Part shown: piece by piece, positions 24,501 through 34,978 of the stretch
Layout of the letters: every line of letters begins with the position of its first letter
Position numbering within the stretch: position 1 is the first letter of the stretch
Notes under the pieces: model-generated
Seen by the model: only the letters and a program-made list of their open reading frames with translations
What the model was told of the DNA's origin: nothing
The model's database searches: none
Origin: Linnemannia hyalina
Taxonomy: Eukaryota > Mortierellomycota > Mortierellomycetes > Mortierellales > Mortierellaceae
Direction of reading: 5' to 3'
DNA length: 64,000 nt
Assembly (NCBI GenBank): GCA_019671135.1
Contig: JAHRHY010000018.1
Span: 248,001-312,000 of the forward strand
Made by a program: the position numbers and the translations under genes

Positions 24501-26656
24501 AGGGGGGCGTTCTATCAGTTGATGAAGGAATATTCTGTCGCGCACAAGTCTTCGTCTTCATCGAGCAGGAAGCACCACGACAAGAATGCGACGGCGGTTG
24601 AGGCTGATGTGGATAGTGAACGGAACACGATCGTTGGAGACGATTCTCGGCTGGACGGTGGCGACACGGATGACAAGAGGAAGGATGACGATGATAAGAA
24701 GAATGGAGAGTTGATTGCGGAGGAAACTATGGTTGACGGAAAAGTCAGCTGGAAGGTCGCCAAGGCCTATGCCCGCGCCGAGTAAGTTTCTCCCTCCTCT
24801 TTTCTTCTCTCTGTCTCTTGACGCGATCTTTGTTTCACTGATGTTGTCTAATGATCAAAAAATTTATAAGGGCGAAGCAAACTAACGCGTTGCGATTTTT
24901 TTTTGTTATGCTTACCAAATAGGACGCTGAAGAACGTGCTCTTCTGTGTAGCCCTCTTCATCGGCGGACAATCCTACCAAATCGCCACTAACTTCTGGCT
25001 CCGTCGCTGGATCACCGACATCGAAGCCCACGGTCCAATCCCACCACCACCTTACCAGCGCACCCAACATCCTACTACCTTTACGGCTACGGGACCCTCA
25101 TCCTCGCCTTCGTCATCATGGACGTCCTAGTCAACTACAGCGCAGAAGTCATCTGCGGCATCCGGGCCTCTCGCACGATCCACAGTACCCTCCTCACCTG
25201 GGTTCTCCGTCTTCCCATGTCCTTCTTTGATACCACCATGGGCCGGATCATCAACCGGTTCTCGTCTGACATGGCGGCGATTGATTCGCAGTTGCCCCAG
25301 GGGTGTAGTGGTCTTTTATCGTTTTTGGCGATGATTGGGGGTAGTTTGCTTCTGATTGCGTATTCGACACCGACGTTTTTGTTGACACTCCCGGTGTTGT
25401 TCGTGGCGTATGTGGTTGTGCAGGATTATTTTATAAAGACTTCTGCGGTGTTGAAGAGGCTGTTTAGTGTGGCCCAGAGTCCGTTGTATCAGCATTTCTC
25501 GGAGACGCTGGCGGGGGTTTCGACGATCAGGGCTATGGCCGGGCAGACGTCGAGGTTAATCCTTGAGAACGAAGCAAAGACGGATGTGACGGTGAACAGG
25601 ACAAATGTGATTCAGCTGGTCAATCGGTGGTTGCAGATTCGAGTGGAGCTTATGGGTGGGTTGATTCTCTTCTCGGCCGCTGCACTGGCGATCTTGAACG
25701 CTGACAATCTGGATCCTTCGTTGGTCGGGCTCGCGTCGACGTATGCGCTGAGTATGGTCTCGATCATCAATGCCCTCGTCCGAACCGTCAGCGAGGTCCA
25801 AAACCAGTTGGTATCTGTCGAACGTATCATGGAGTACTCTGAGAAACCCACCGAGGCCCCCGTTGTCACCGGTGTCCAACTGCCCAAGAACTGGCCCCAG
25901 CACGGTCGAGTCGTTTTCAAGAACTACTCGGCACGCGACCGCGAGGGTCTGGATCTAGTCGTCAAGGATATCTCGTTCGCCGTCGAACCTGCAGAGAAGG
26001 TCGGAATCGTCGGTCGTACTGTAGCTGGCAAACCACCCCTCACCCTGGCACTCTTCCGGATCATCGAAGCTGCAGACAGCTACTGGGCCCCGGCAAGCGA
26101 CCCCTCCGCAGAACCCACCTCCCCCCTGGAATCCACAATGTTCGCCTCCGACTCTGGCGGATCCATCGAAATCGACGGAATCGACTTCTCAACCCTGGGC
26201 CTGCGCGACCTCCACCAACACCTCGCCATCATCCCTCAGGACCCAACCCTCTTTGCAGGCACCCTCCGCAAGAACCTCGACCCCTTCTCCACCCTCCCCC
26301 ACGCCTCCCTCTGGCAAGCCCTCGAGCGCGCCCACTTAAACCCCTTCATCTCCACCCTCCCCGGCGGGCTATCCTTTGAAGTCCTCCCCAACGGCGAGAA
26401 CTTCTCTGTCGGCCAAAGATCCCTCATCTGCCTCGCCCGCGCCCTCCTCCGTCAGACAAAAGTCCTAATCCTCGATGAAGCGACAGCAGCGGTGGATGTA
26501 GAGACGGACGACTTGATCCAAAAGGCGATCTGGAAGGAGTTTGCGGATAGGACGATCTTGACGATTGCGCATCGGATCAAGACAGTAATGGATTCAGACA
26601 AGATCTTGGTATTGGAGAAGGGGAAGGTGAAGGAGTTTGCGGCGCCAAAGAAGTGA
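21543..26656 (+). pseudogene. MRP/ABCC-type ABC transporter, apparently a recent pseudogene
   Basis: Exons 21543-21953, 22084-23206, 23318-24781 and 24923-26656 give a full-length ABCC layout: an N-terminal membrane region, TMD1, NBD1, TMD2, NBD2, about 1,500 codons. NBD1 has Walker A GRIGQGKSS and Walker B IYLLDD, but its signature reads LSGGQKQLVSLACA where R would be usual at two sites. NBD2 has Walker A GRTVAGKPP instead of G-x-x-G-x-GKS, signature FSVGQRS and Walker B ILILDE-like VLILDE. Five one-base deletions break the frame (near 22603, 23621, 23727, 23811 and 25066). The codon spanning the exon 2/3 junction is TA|G where families have Trp. Such proteins export glutathione conjugates or drugs from the cytosol or into the vacuole. 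Neighbouring genes of similar length are intact, so decay is preferred over poor sequence. Confidence 0.75.
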
Positions 26657-26841
26657 TGGGTCGCTGTTTTATAGCCTTGCTCGACAGGCCGGCGAGATTC
26701 GAAAAAAAACGAGGACCATTATTATCATCATCAATATCATAGCATAGAAGCACAGTTCATTTTTCAATATATATAAAAGCTGTTTATATTTGGTTTATGT
26801 GCACTGGCAGCTCATATTTCTCACGCCATTCCAACCACCTC

Positions 26842-29631
26842 CTAACGGTTCAACATCCTCCGGACATCGGCCTTCAGACGATCAGACTCACTCAACGCCT
26901 GGTCCACATTCCTAGAAACGCTCGAGATACTACTGTTCGCCCTCGTCTGCGCTTCCCGACTCTCCTCAGTCACCACAACCGTCCCACCACCCGTCAGCAG
27001 CGCATTCGTCCTCGCGCTTCCAATCACCGACGTCGCCATGGTCCTGGACCGAACCGACGTCTTTGATACCGCAGTGTTGCCCATCGCACCTGTACCCTTC
27101 ACATTCGATGGCAAACCTGCAGCGATGGGGGTTCGTAGACTAGCCGCGGCCGCCAATCTCGATGAGGGGTTATTGTTATTGAGTGATGATGATCCACCAC
27201 GGCCGGTTCCGACACCTCCAACAAGAGAACTGGTGGTGGCGCTGATGCCATTGGCGGTTGAGGAGACAGTCCTGCTCAAGAAGGGTTTGACGGTCGAGAC
27301 CAGATCCGTGAACGATTCTGTGATAGCTCCGACAGCAAGGGTGGCGGTCGAGGGTTGATTCGAGGAGGCGAGAGGCGGGGAGGAGATGGAGGTGACGACG
27401 CCGTTGGCGTTGGTGACGGGCGCAGAGAGGTAAGAGGGGGTGGAAGTTTGGTTGTGGAAGAAGGAGCCGCCGCTGTGGCGGTTGAGTCCGTTAGCGACTG
27501 CACCGTTGGATCGCGCTTTGCTCTCCAATATATGCTGCTTCATGGCCGATGGGGTCATGGGTGGCTCGACTGGGGTGTTTGAACTGCCGACGCCGCTAAT
27601 CAAGTTGGCCATGCTGGAAGTTGAAATGGCGAGTGAGAGGCGTTTGGCTTGAGCGCCGGCAGCGCTCAAGGTGTGGCTGGTCCTGGGCGACGTGGCCGTT
27701 GAAGTAGGGGCCGAAGATCCCACAACATGCCCATTGGTAATCGTACCAGTCGACTGCAAAAGGCTCGGGTTCGTCGATGCAATCTCAAACAACATATCGG
27801 ACGACGCTCCACTGGTCACAGCCTCATGCAGATCATTCGCCGTCTTGCGCCACTTGTCCTCCCAATAGACCGAAACCCGTCTCCACTTCTCGACTTGGTT
27901 CTGCAACTCGAGCTTCATGAAGTCCTTCTCCATCCTCAGCTTGCGGTTCCAATCCTGGGCCTTGGACCGATCGATGCGCTCTTTGTCGACCTGGTTATTG
28001 TGCTCCTCCTGGATCTTCTCCATCAGGACTCGGAACTCGGACCGCAACGTCGTAACAGTAGGAGACTTGATCGGATCGTTGTTGTTAAACGACTTGATAC
28101 CGAGCAGCATGGACCGGTAGTGTGTCAACTGGACCGTGAGCTCATTGTTCTTGCGCTTAAGCGAATTCGCCAACGATTTGGCCCCAATCGCCTGGACCTG
28201 GATATCCATAAAGTGCTGCACGACCGTATTGTAATCAAACAGGACAGACTCGAGCTCCCTCCGGATAGTCTTCAACAACCCCCCATCGGTCTTGGCAGCC
28301 GTGAGCTGTTTCTGGGTGGTGATCAGGACGCGGTCCTTGGCCTCGAAGCGCGCCTTGACGACGTTCATTTCCCTGTCCAGCTTCTCATTCTTCTCCAGCA
28401 GTTCCTTATGCAGGGCCTGGTACTTTGTCGACTCAATCCGGGCGCGGTCGAGGTTGCCCTCGAGGGCAGCGACCTTGTCCTGGAGATCATACTTCTTCAT
28501 CTCCAAAGATTCAGCATGGGCCTCTGAGTTGGTCAGGGCGACACGGACATCGTGCAGGGTGACCTCAAAGGCCTCGATACGGCGCTGCAGGAGCGAGCAC
28601 TCGACTCTGGCCATCTGGAGGGCATTGTCCAGACGCCGGTTCTCGTTGATGAGGTCCTGGTTGGAAAGGGTGGAGACATCGACTCCTGTGGACGAAAGTT
28701 CGGACGAGAGATCGGTGGTAGAGTTCATAGTGTTCTTAACCATGGCGGCGAGACGAGAACGGTCAGACTCAAGACTGGTGACCTGATCCATCAACCGCAG
28801 ACGGTCCTTGTCGGGCCGAGCACCGGTCTCTAGACCCTGGGCAAGGAGGGACGAGGTCGACGTCGAAAGGAGCTCAAACTGGGCAGCCTTGAGCTTTAAC
28901 CTGTTCTTGACTGCCTTCAGTTTCTCCGACCGCTTGGCCCACGCAGCCTTCTCCTTGTCAGCCTGGGACAACTTCATTTCGACCCTCTTCTTCTCCCCCT
29001 CTGTTTCCTCCAACATCAGCTTGAACAACTCTTTCTCCGCCTCAGCTTCCTCCAACTGGTTCTGCAACGCAACCTTCTCCTTGGCCGGGTCCTTGGACTT
29101 CCCCGCCAACTCTCCATTAACCTTCTCCAGCTCGGCAATCCTGGCTGCACTCTCCTTCTCATTCTCAACCCTTGCAGCCTCAGAATCCATCAACTGCGCC
29201 TTCATGCGCTTATTCTCCTGCTCCACCAAATTCAATTTCGCATCCCGGATCCGCTTCTCGGCCATGACGCGATCCCAATCCTGCATGATCTGCTCCCACT
29301 CCTCGGTCTGGCGGACCTGGGGCGTGTACTTGGACAACCGATGCTGGAGCTTCTTGGCCGCGGGAAGATCATCAAACGCATCATGGAAATCTTCGTTATC
29401 AGTATCGGTCTCGTTGTCGCGGAAGGAGAGTTTCTCGTCAGAGTCGGCGACAGAGGCTGTGGAGGGGGTGCCGGTGCCGGAGGAGTGGTCGAGGGCGGTG
29501 GAGATTGAGGGCCCGTTGGTGAGGACGTCGTTTCCGATGGCAACCAGGGCATCGGACAAGTTGAGGGTATCTGTTGCTGTGGTAGTGATTGATGCTGCCT
29601 CGATAGTGGTGGGGGGTGACTCTACGGCCAT
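26842..29631 (-). CDS. Large coiled-coil protein, 929 residues, family not recognised
   Basis: One uninterrupted exon. Residues about 1-95 are a disordered Ser/Thr/Asp-rich head. From about 100 to 560 the sequence is almost continuous heptad-like helix rich in Glu, Lys, Leu and Gln (for example AEAEKELFKLMLEETEGEKK and LDREMNVVKARFEAK). The C-terminal third is Ser/Thr/Asn-rich with short conserved-looking ends (ALSESDRLKADVRRMLNR). There is no motor, GRIP or signal sequence visible. A scaffold, tether or cytoskeleton-associated role is plausible from shape alone. It converges on the ABC transporter pseudogene with about 185 bases between. A TATA box lies about 420 bases upstream. I do not assign a function. 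Confidence 0.75.
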   Translation of the reverse strand: MAVESPPTTIEAASITTTATDTLNLSDALVAIGNDVLTNGPSISTALDHSSGTGTPSTASVADSDEKLSFRDNETDTDNEDFHDAFDDLPAAKKLQHRLSKYTPQVRQTEEWEQIMQDWDRVMAEKRIRDAKLNLVEQENKRMKAQLMDSEAARVENEKESAARIAELEKVNGELAGKSKDPAKEKVALQNQLEEAEAEKELFKLMLEETEGEKKRVEMKLSQADKEKAAWAKRSEKLKAVKNRLKLKAAQFELLSTSTSSLLAQGLETGARPDKDRLRLMDQVTSLESDRSRLAAMVKNTMNSTTDLSSELSSTGVDVSTLSNQDLINENRRLDNALQMARVECSLLQRRIEAFEVTLHDVRVALTNSEAHAESLEMKKYDLQDKVAALEGNLDRARIESTKYQALHKELLEKNEKLDREMNVVKARFEAKDRVLITTQKQLTAAKTDGGLLKTIRRELESVLFDYNTVVQHFMDIQVQAIGAKSLANSLKRKNNELTVQLTHYRSMLLGIKSFNNNDPIKSPTVTTLRSEFRVLMEKIQEEHNNQVDKERIDRSKAQDWNRKLRMEKDFMKLELQNQVEKWRRVSVYWEDKWRKTANDLHEAVTSGASSDMLFEIASTNPSLLQSTGTITNGHVVGSSAPTSTATSPRTSHTLSAAGAQAKRLSLAISTSSMANLISGVGSSNTPVEPPMTPSAMKQHILESKARSNGAVANGLNRHSGGSFFHNQTSTPSYLSAPVTNANGVVTSISSPPLASSNQPSTATLAVGAITESFTDLVSTVKPFLSRTVSSTANGISATTSSLVGGVGTGRGGSSSLNNNNPSSRLAAAASLRTPIAAGLPSNVKGTGAMGNTAVSKTSVRSRTMATSVIGSARTNALLTGGGTVVVTEESREAQTRANSSISSVSRNVDQALSESDRLKADVRRMLNR

Positions 29632-32600
29632 GGTATAAGTTTCGCCAGCGTCTTTGTGAGTATGTGTTTCGATCGATCGGGCGGTGAATGATAGGTCTCT
29701 CGTCTATTAATTTCAGGGACAATCAGTGAATAATCATGTCAGTTATTAGGAAGTAAAGGGGGCCAATTCGGACAGCAGAGCGGGGTTCACGTTTTTGTGT
29801 CAAGTGGAAACAAAGCAATGAAAGACGACGGAATGAATGTAGCAAGGGAGAGGCCATTGACCAAAGCTGTTGACCCTGCTCTCAGGATGGAAGTGTGCTC
29901 ATCGAACAAAGAAGGATGACTAGCGTCAACCATCATCTCGAGGAATGGAGTGGAGTATAATTATTTACCTCTGAGGTGTGAGGGTTGTGGAGAAGGAGGA
30001 GTTTCGACTTGATAAAGAGAACACTTGAGACCGACGGAGGAAAGGAGGGAATCTTTTATAAGTGTGAAAACGAAGGGCGGAGGTAGAAGAAAAAAGAGGG
30101 GATGGTGTAGGGTGTGGAGGAAAGAAACAAAGAGTGGAAGAGAAAAGAAGAAGAGAGCAGAAAAAGTGACAAGACCATTTCGTCTTTAGTAATAAAGAAA
30201 ACAAAAACGAAACAACGCCTTCCCCCTCCACACCACTCTCACTCCACTCCACTTGTCTTTGACAAAGCTACAACTCCAAGCCCGTGGGCGTGTCTCCTTC
30301 CCTTTACTCATGTCGGTGCTCTCAACTTTCAACTGCATCTTCTTTTTTGTCTCCGTCTGTCCGTCTGTTCGTCTATCTGTCCACATTTCAAGTTTATCCC
30401 CCGTCCGGCCTTCACTTTCAAATGTGTACTCTCTCTCCTCTCCTTTGTCGTTCAGCGAACGCCCATTTGCTTTCTTTTTGTCTGTGTTGCGTTTGTCTCG
30501 TTTCGTCTTTTGTGACCCCAGCGGTTCGATTGTGTGCTTGCCCGTCCGTTGAATGTATATGCATGTTAATACATCTCGTGCTTATTCAACCCACCCACAG
30601 ACAGAGAGGCAGAACAGACAGACACATGAAGAATACTACGACCCCTCTTTATGTATATCAGTCATGTTGTGGCAGTCATCTAGCATCAGAACCAACTCCC
30701 TTTCCACGAAATCATGCCAAGTAGCTCGAAAGCCCTCTCATGAACTAACAACAACTCAAAGCACCATAAACTGGGATGAGAGAAGGACCGACTAAATAAC
30801 AACAGCAATCGTGGCATGTTGTGGGTGAGCGAACTTGAGTCTACCAAGTGGTGCCACAGCCATCGAGGTCTTGACATGTGGGGCGGGTTTGTCTGATAGG
30901 CGAAAAGGTAGGAGGAAGAAGATAAACAAAAACCTTAGTTTTTCTTGTGCTCAATACGTTTCTCAGCTGCCTGGAATAGGTAAGGTACGCTTTCGAGCTT
31001 GGAGAGAAAGACATGGAGGACAAAAGACAGACAATAACAATAACACAAAGAGAGGATCAAAGAGAAGAAAAATGCTCTCAAGCCAGCCCATGGCGAACCA
31101 CAACAAGGACAGTGTAAAGGAAGGAGCGGGAGAGACATACACGAAGGGAGTGACACAGTACAACAAGACTGAAATAAAAACGCGTGTGTTTCGCCTGCAC
31201 GCTGTGGGGTTTATCTTGTCAATAGTATTTCATGTGTCGTCCTGTCTGTTGTCTTGAGTGTCGGCTTGACAGAGTTCAGCTTGGGCGGCGATTGGATAGC
31301 ATGTGCGATCATCAATTATACCAAGACATTTCCACTTCAAGCACATGGCTGACTGCTTGTTTGTTTTGTGTTCAAAGAGGCACATTTTTCTCTGCGCTTT
31401 CTTTACCTTTCTTCCTCTTCACCCTTCTCCCCACCTCCTTCTGCCACACTCATTCCTCTCCACAACGTAAGTTTACTTCCCTCATCGACATACCTCAACA
31501 CACACTTGTTGCATTATACCTCGTCACACCATTCACTTGGGAAGAAGAAAAAACTGAAATGATGATTGCTTGCCGCCCCAGGCGGAAACTATAATGTCGA
31601 TCAGCTTAGCACATATTTCTGAATCTGATTTCGTTTTTTTTTACCCTCTCTTACCTTCGTGAAGGAAAGAGAAGAGAACGACAAGAATGACAACAACCAG
31701 ATACGGGTGGATTAACATTGGTGTCAATGGACAATTGATATTAACCATCATCGTCTACTTTATTTCTTTTGACAGGTATCTCTTCAGGATTCGATCGCTC
31801 AAGTGTTGCACTGGATAGTTTCCATCACAAGGTAATACATCGGGAACATGCCATCCTTCATACACACTTGACATGATTGTCAACAACAAGAGAAAGAAAG
31901 AGAGGAATGATGCATTTATCATGCTAATTCAGACCAAACACAAATAATGGTGTCAAATTCGTATAATCCTGACCTCGTCCCAATACAACCCGCAATCATC
32001 GCCTTGACGCGACTTCGCGGTTCGAAAGAAAGCAAGAACAAAGTCGGAAACTAATATTGTTTTCATTTTTTGTTCGCGTTTTCTTGCAGTAAGTAGGTCA
32101 AGCATCTCGAGACGTGTTTTCGTGTGTACAATGGTTATGTGTATTAGACAGCAAAGCAAAGCAAAAAAAAAGAAAATAAAAACCGGCTTGAAAAAAAATC
32201 AACGTAACCTGTAGCGAAAGGAATGGATTGAAGAGTGTCCTTTGTTATGATTGTTCTAGTATGCAAGCCACCCAATTAGTGATCAGGTCTTAGTTGAGTG
32301 ATAGACATGATGTGATGGCCATCATCGGCCGTTGAAAAACATGCACCGTGATTTTTGGTGGCGCATTCTCAAGCATATTAAAGAGCTCTCTCGCGGGAGC
32401 TGCGAGAGAGGGAATGGGCAAACGTGGTCCAGACAGACAGATACAACAGAGAAGCCCATTAACGAGACTGCATGGTCTCACCATCGCTCCCCGGTCAAGT
32501 CCCGCACACGCATTGCGTGCGATATCGAAAGGCTACAATAATAATATGAGGGGTTGAGCCGGTCTGTAAGTGATGTGCTGTATGCTGTTCTTAGTTTTAA

Positions 32601-34366
32601 CTCACCATGGCCATAGAGAGTTCTATCCTGCCTTGTCTTTCTGTCTGTTCTTTTATTATGGTTCATTCATATCCTAATTCCTGCGAGATTCGGTATCCAC
32701 TCCGCAGGCCGCAGGCCGAAGGGAGATCGCGACGGAGAGCGAAGAGGGAGAGTAAATCAAATTGCTCACTTTTTTTCTGCAAAAAAAGCTGACTCTTGAC
32801 CATCCATTTAGACCTATCCATCTCGCCTTGCAACATCAACAACAACAACAACAACCTTGTCGAAAGTTGAGAGCACCACCACCACTAAAACTTTTTTCCG
32901 TCCTAGTGGGATGGTACACAAGTATACCGTTGTGGTTGTTGTTGTTGACAAAGAAAAATAGCGATCAATGAAAAGCAAAAGGAGAGGCAGCCTCTCGTAT
33001 CAAAGGAACCCTAATAAATCAAGAGAGAGCCGTATATGTTGTTGACCACAACTTTAATGAACGAGGTAGCCATGTTATTGTGGTTTAGCACCGTACCCAC
33101 GCATACCCAATCAACTCACATATACCATACCCGCAATGGCAAAAAACAAATTGTAACAATGTACTGTACTCGTTTCATGTGCCAAGTTTGTGCGGGTTTG
33201 GATAAACCATCCATTTTCCTTGAGTGCATGCGCGAACGGGGCGACCGATGCTCTTTTTTTTCTTGATGTACATACGTACATTAGGGTCATTTCAATGTTC
33301 AGATTGCGGGAGAAAAGGGAGGGAAGGGAAAAACAAAAAGGGGCGCTGAAATAAAGAGTCAAGGGGCAGGGGATGGCGAGAGGTGAGAAGGTGAGAAGGA
33401 GCGCAAGGAGAGAGAGATGAATGGAAAGGCTTTTTTATCACCCTGTGCATCGAATCGATATCTCCCACCCCATGCGCAATGTTGTTATTTTTTTCTTCCC
33501 AACGGTAAACTCGCGCATATAGACAAAGACGGAATGACGGGGGTGGGAATGCTATTTATTGCTGTTGCTGATGATTGCGAAACAAAGAGGCAAAGAGAGA
33601 ACGAGAAGAAAGAAAGAAAACTGGTTCACTCCTCTGGTAGGTGTTTGTTGGATCCCTCGGACGTTTCTTCTTTCTGTGTTCTCGTCTTTTCTTTGTCTCT
33701 TTCTTCTTTATTTCTGGTGTTTCCTTGTTGCAGTTTTCGATCGTTCACAACATTCATCGCGGATGTATTTTTGTCTTCTTTGTCTTTCGCATCCACCTTT
33801 CTCTTTGAGAGATAGGTTTGCTTACCCATTTACCCTTCCTCTGCTTTCATAGTATCCAAGAAGTAAGCAAGCCAGAAAGTAAGAGAGAAAACGTTCTCGA
33901 ACAACCCAATTAAACCGTGTGTGTGCGGGTGTGGGTTTATTTGGTGAGCAGCTGCGAGAGAGAGATTTGAACCTGTTTCGTTGGATGTTTAGTGTCGATA
34001 TTTTTCTATTATTATTATTAGCTGTTCTTGCTATTGGCTGACGGCCGATTACTCTCCCTCTCACCTCATTCATTATTATTCATTCGATTCATTCAATCAT
34101 TCAATCAAAAACAAGAAACCCTGCCTGTTGCCTCTACTGTGCACTCCCTTCGCTCCTTTCCCCTGCACTGTGGTGCCTGAACCTGAAGGAACAGAAGCGA
34201 AGCCTCCCTTCTTCCTCATCCCTTTTTCTTCATCTCCTTTTCTTTCATCTCTTTTCTCTTTCTTTTCTTCTTCTTCTTCTTCTCTTCTCTTCTCTTCTCA
34301 TCTCATTCCTCATCACCAACCTTCACCTCAACCCTCCCCTCCACTTTAAACACACACTCATCCACA
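29632..34366. other. 4.7-kb gene-poor region
   Basis: The frames present are short and of noncoding composition. CT-rich and CACA-rich tracts are frequent. A possible intron-like block with GTAAGT at about 31469 and TTTGACAG ending near 31776 is seen, but no exon with coding character flanks it. The right end is a strongly pyrimidine-rich leader (34190-34366) for the KRE9-like gene. Confidence 0.4.
30053..30060 (-). promoter_or_regulatory. TATA box of the coiled-coil gene
   Basis: The minus strand reads TATAAAAG about 420 bases upstream of the coiled-coil ATG, the same octamer as that found upstream of the RCF2-like gene. Distance suggests a long 5' leader. Confidence 0.4.
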
Positions 34367-34978
34367 ATGAAGTTCATCGCTGCCGCCCTTACTCTTGCCG
34401 CCGTCGCCTCTGCCCAGATTCAGCTCAGGTAAGTAATACAAACCACCCCGTTATCCGCAATCATCTCTATCCGTCTTTCTACAATCACACTAAACATCCC
34501 CCTTCATCCCGTCCATTTCTACCAATACAGCGACCCCACTGAGGGTACCGTCTGGAAGGTCGGTGTTGCCCAGTACGTCCGCTGGACCGGCAACTGTGCC
34601 GCCATGGGCGCTGCCGGCAAGGCCGTCACTGTCGAGGTCGTCAACGGTCCCGCCGGAAACGTCAAGTTCATTGCTAACATTGGAACCATCGACTGCACCT
34701 CGACCACCAACACCTCGACCTCCTTGACCGTCCCACCCCAGACCAACAACGGACCCTTCGTGTCTGGCACCTACGCTCTCCGTGTCAACGCTGACCCCAT
34801 CCAGTACACCACCAACTTCATCATCAACAACCCCGATGCCCCTGCCGCCTCCGCTGGCCCCTCTGCCACCACTCCCTCCACCACCGAGCCCACCACCAAG
34901 CCCTCGTCTGCCAACACCTTGATGGCCGGCTCTGCCTTGGCCATGGCCGCCCTCGCTGCCGTCCAGCTCGTCCTTTAA
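34367..34978 (+). CDS. KRE9/KNH-like secreted GPI-anchored protein
   Basis: Two exons, 34367-34428 and 34531-34978, with a 102-bp GT-AG intron, give 169 residues. Residues 1-17 form a signal peptide (MKFIAAALTLAAVASAQ). The mature part starts IQLSDPTEGTVWKVGVAQYV followed by RWTGNC, the KNH-type P-x-x-G-x-x-x-x-x-x-x-x-x-x-W pattern. A Ser/Thr/Pro-rich spacer precedes a hydrophobic C-terminus (ALAMAALAAVQLVL) typical of GPI signals. Codon use is strongly C-ending, suggesting high expression, and the leader is an uninterrupted CT-rich tract as in highly transcribed fungal genes. It is similar in design to the protein at 16548-17090, yet the two differ enough not to be a recent duplication. Likely a cell-wall or surface protein; the precise function is unknown. 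Confidence 0.82.

Noticed and set aside
21543..26656. Explanation of all ABC-transporter frameshifts as sequencing error
   Set aside because: Most are homopolymer losses, so some may be errors, but the TA|G codon at the exon junction and the changed Walker A residues are substitutions, and several thousand codons of neighbouring genes have no frameshift.
28808..29638. Plus-strand frame of 276 codons opposite the coiled-coil gene
   Set aside because: It is the antisense shadow of the coiled-coil exon; its Ser/Phe-rich composition mirrors Glu/Lys-rich helix on the true strand.
31557..31625. Possible box C/D snoRNA (ATGATGA about 55 bases before CTGA, inside an intron-like block)
   Set aside because: There is no terminal stem between the bases flanking the boxes, no C'/D' pair of quality, and no guide that I can match. 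The motif pair is short enough to occur by chance.
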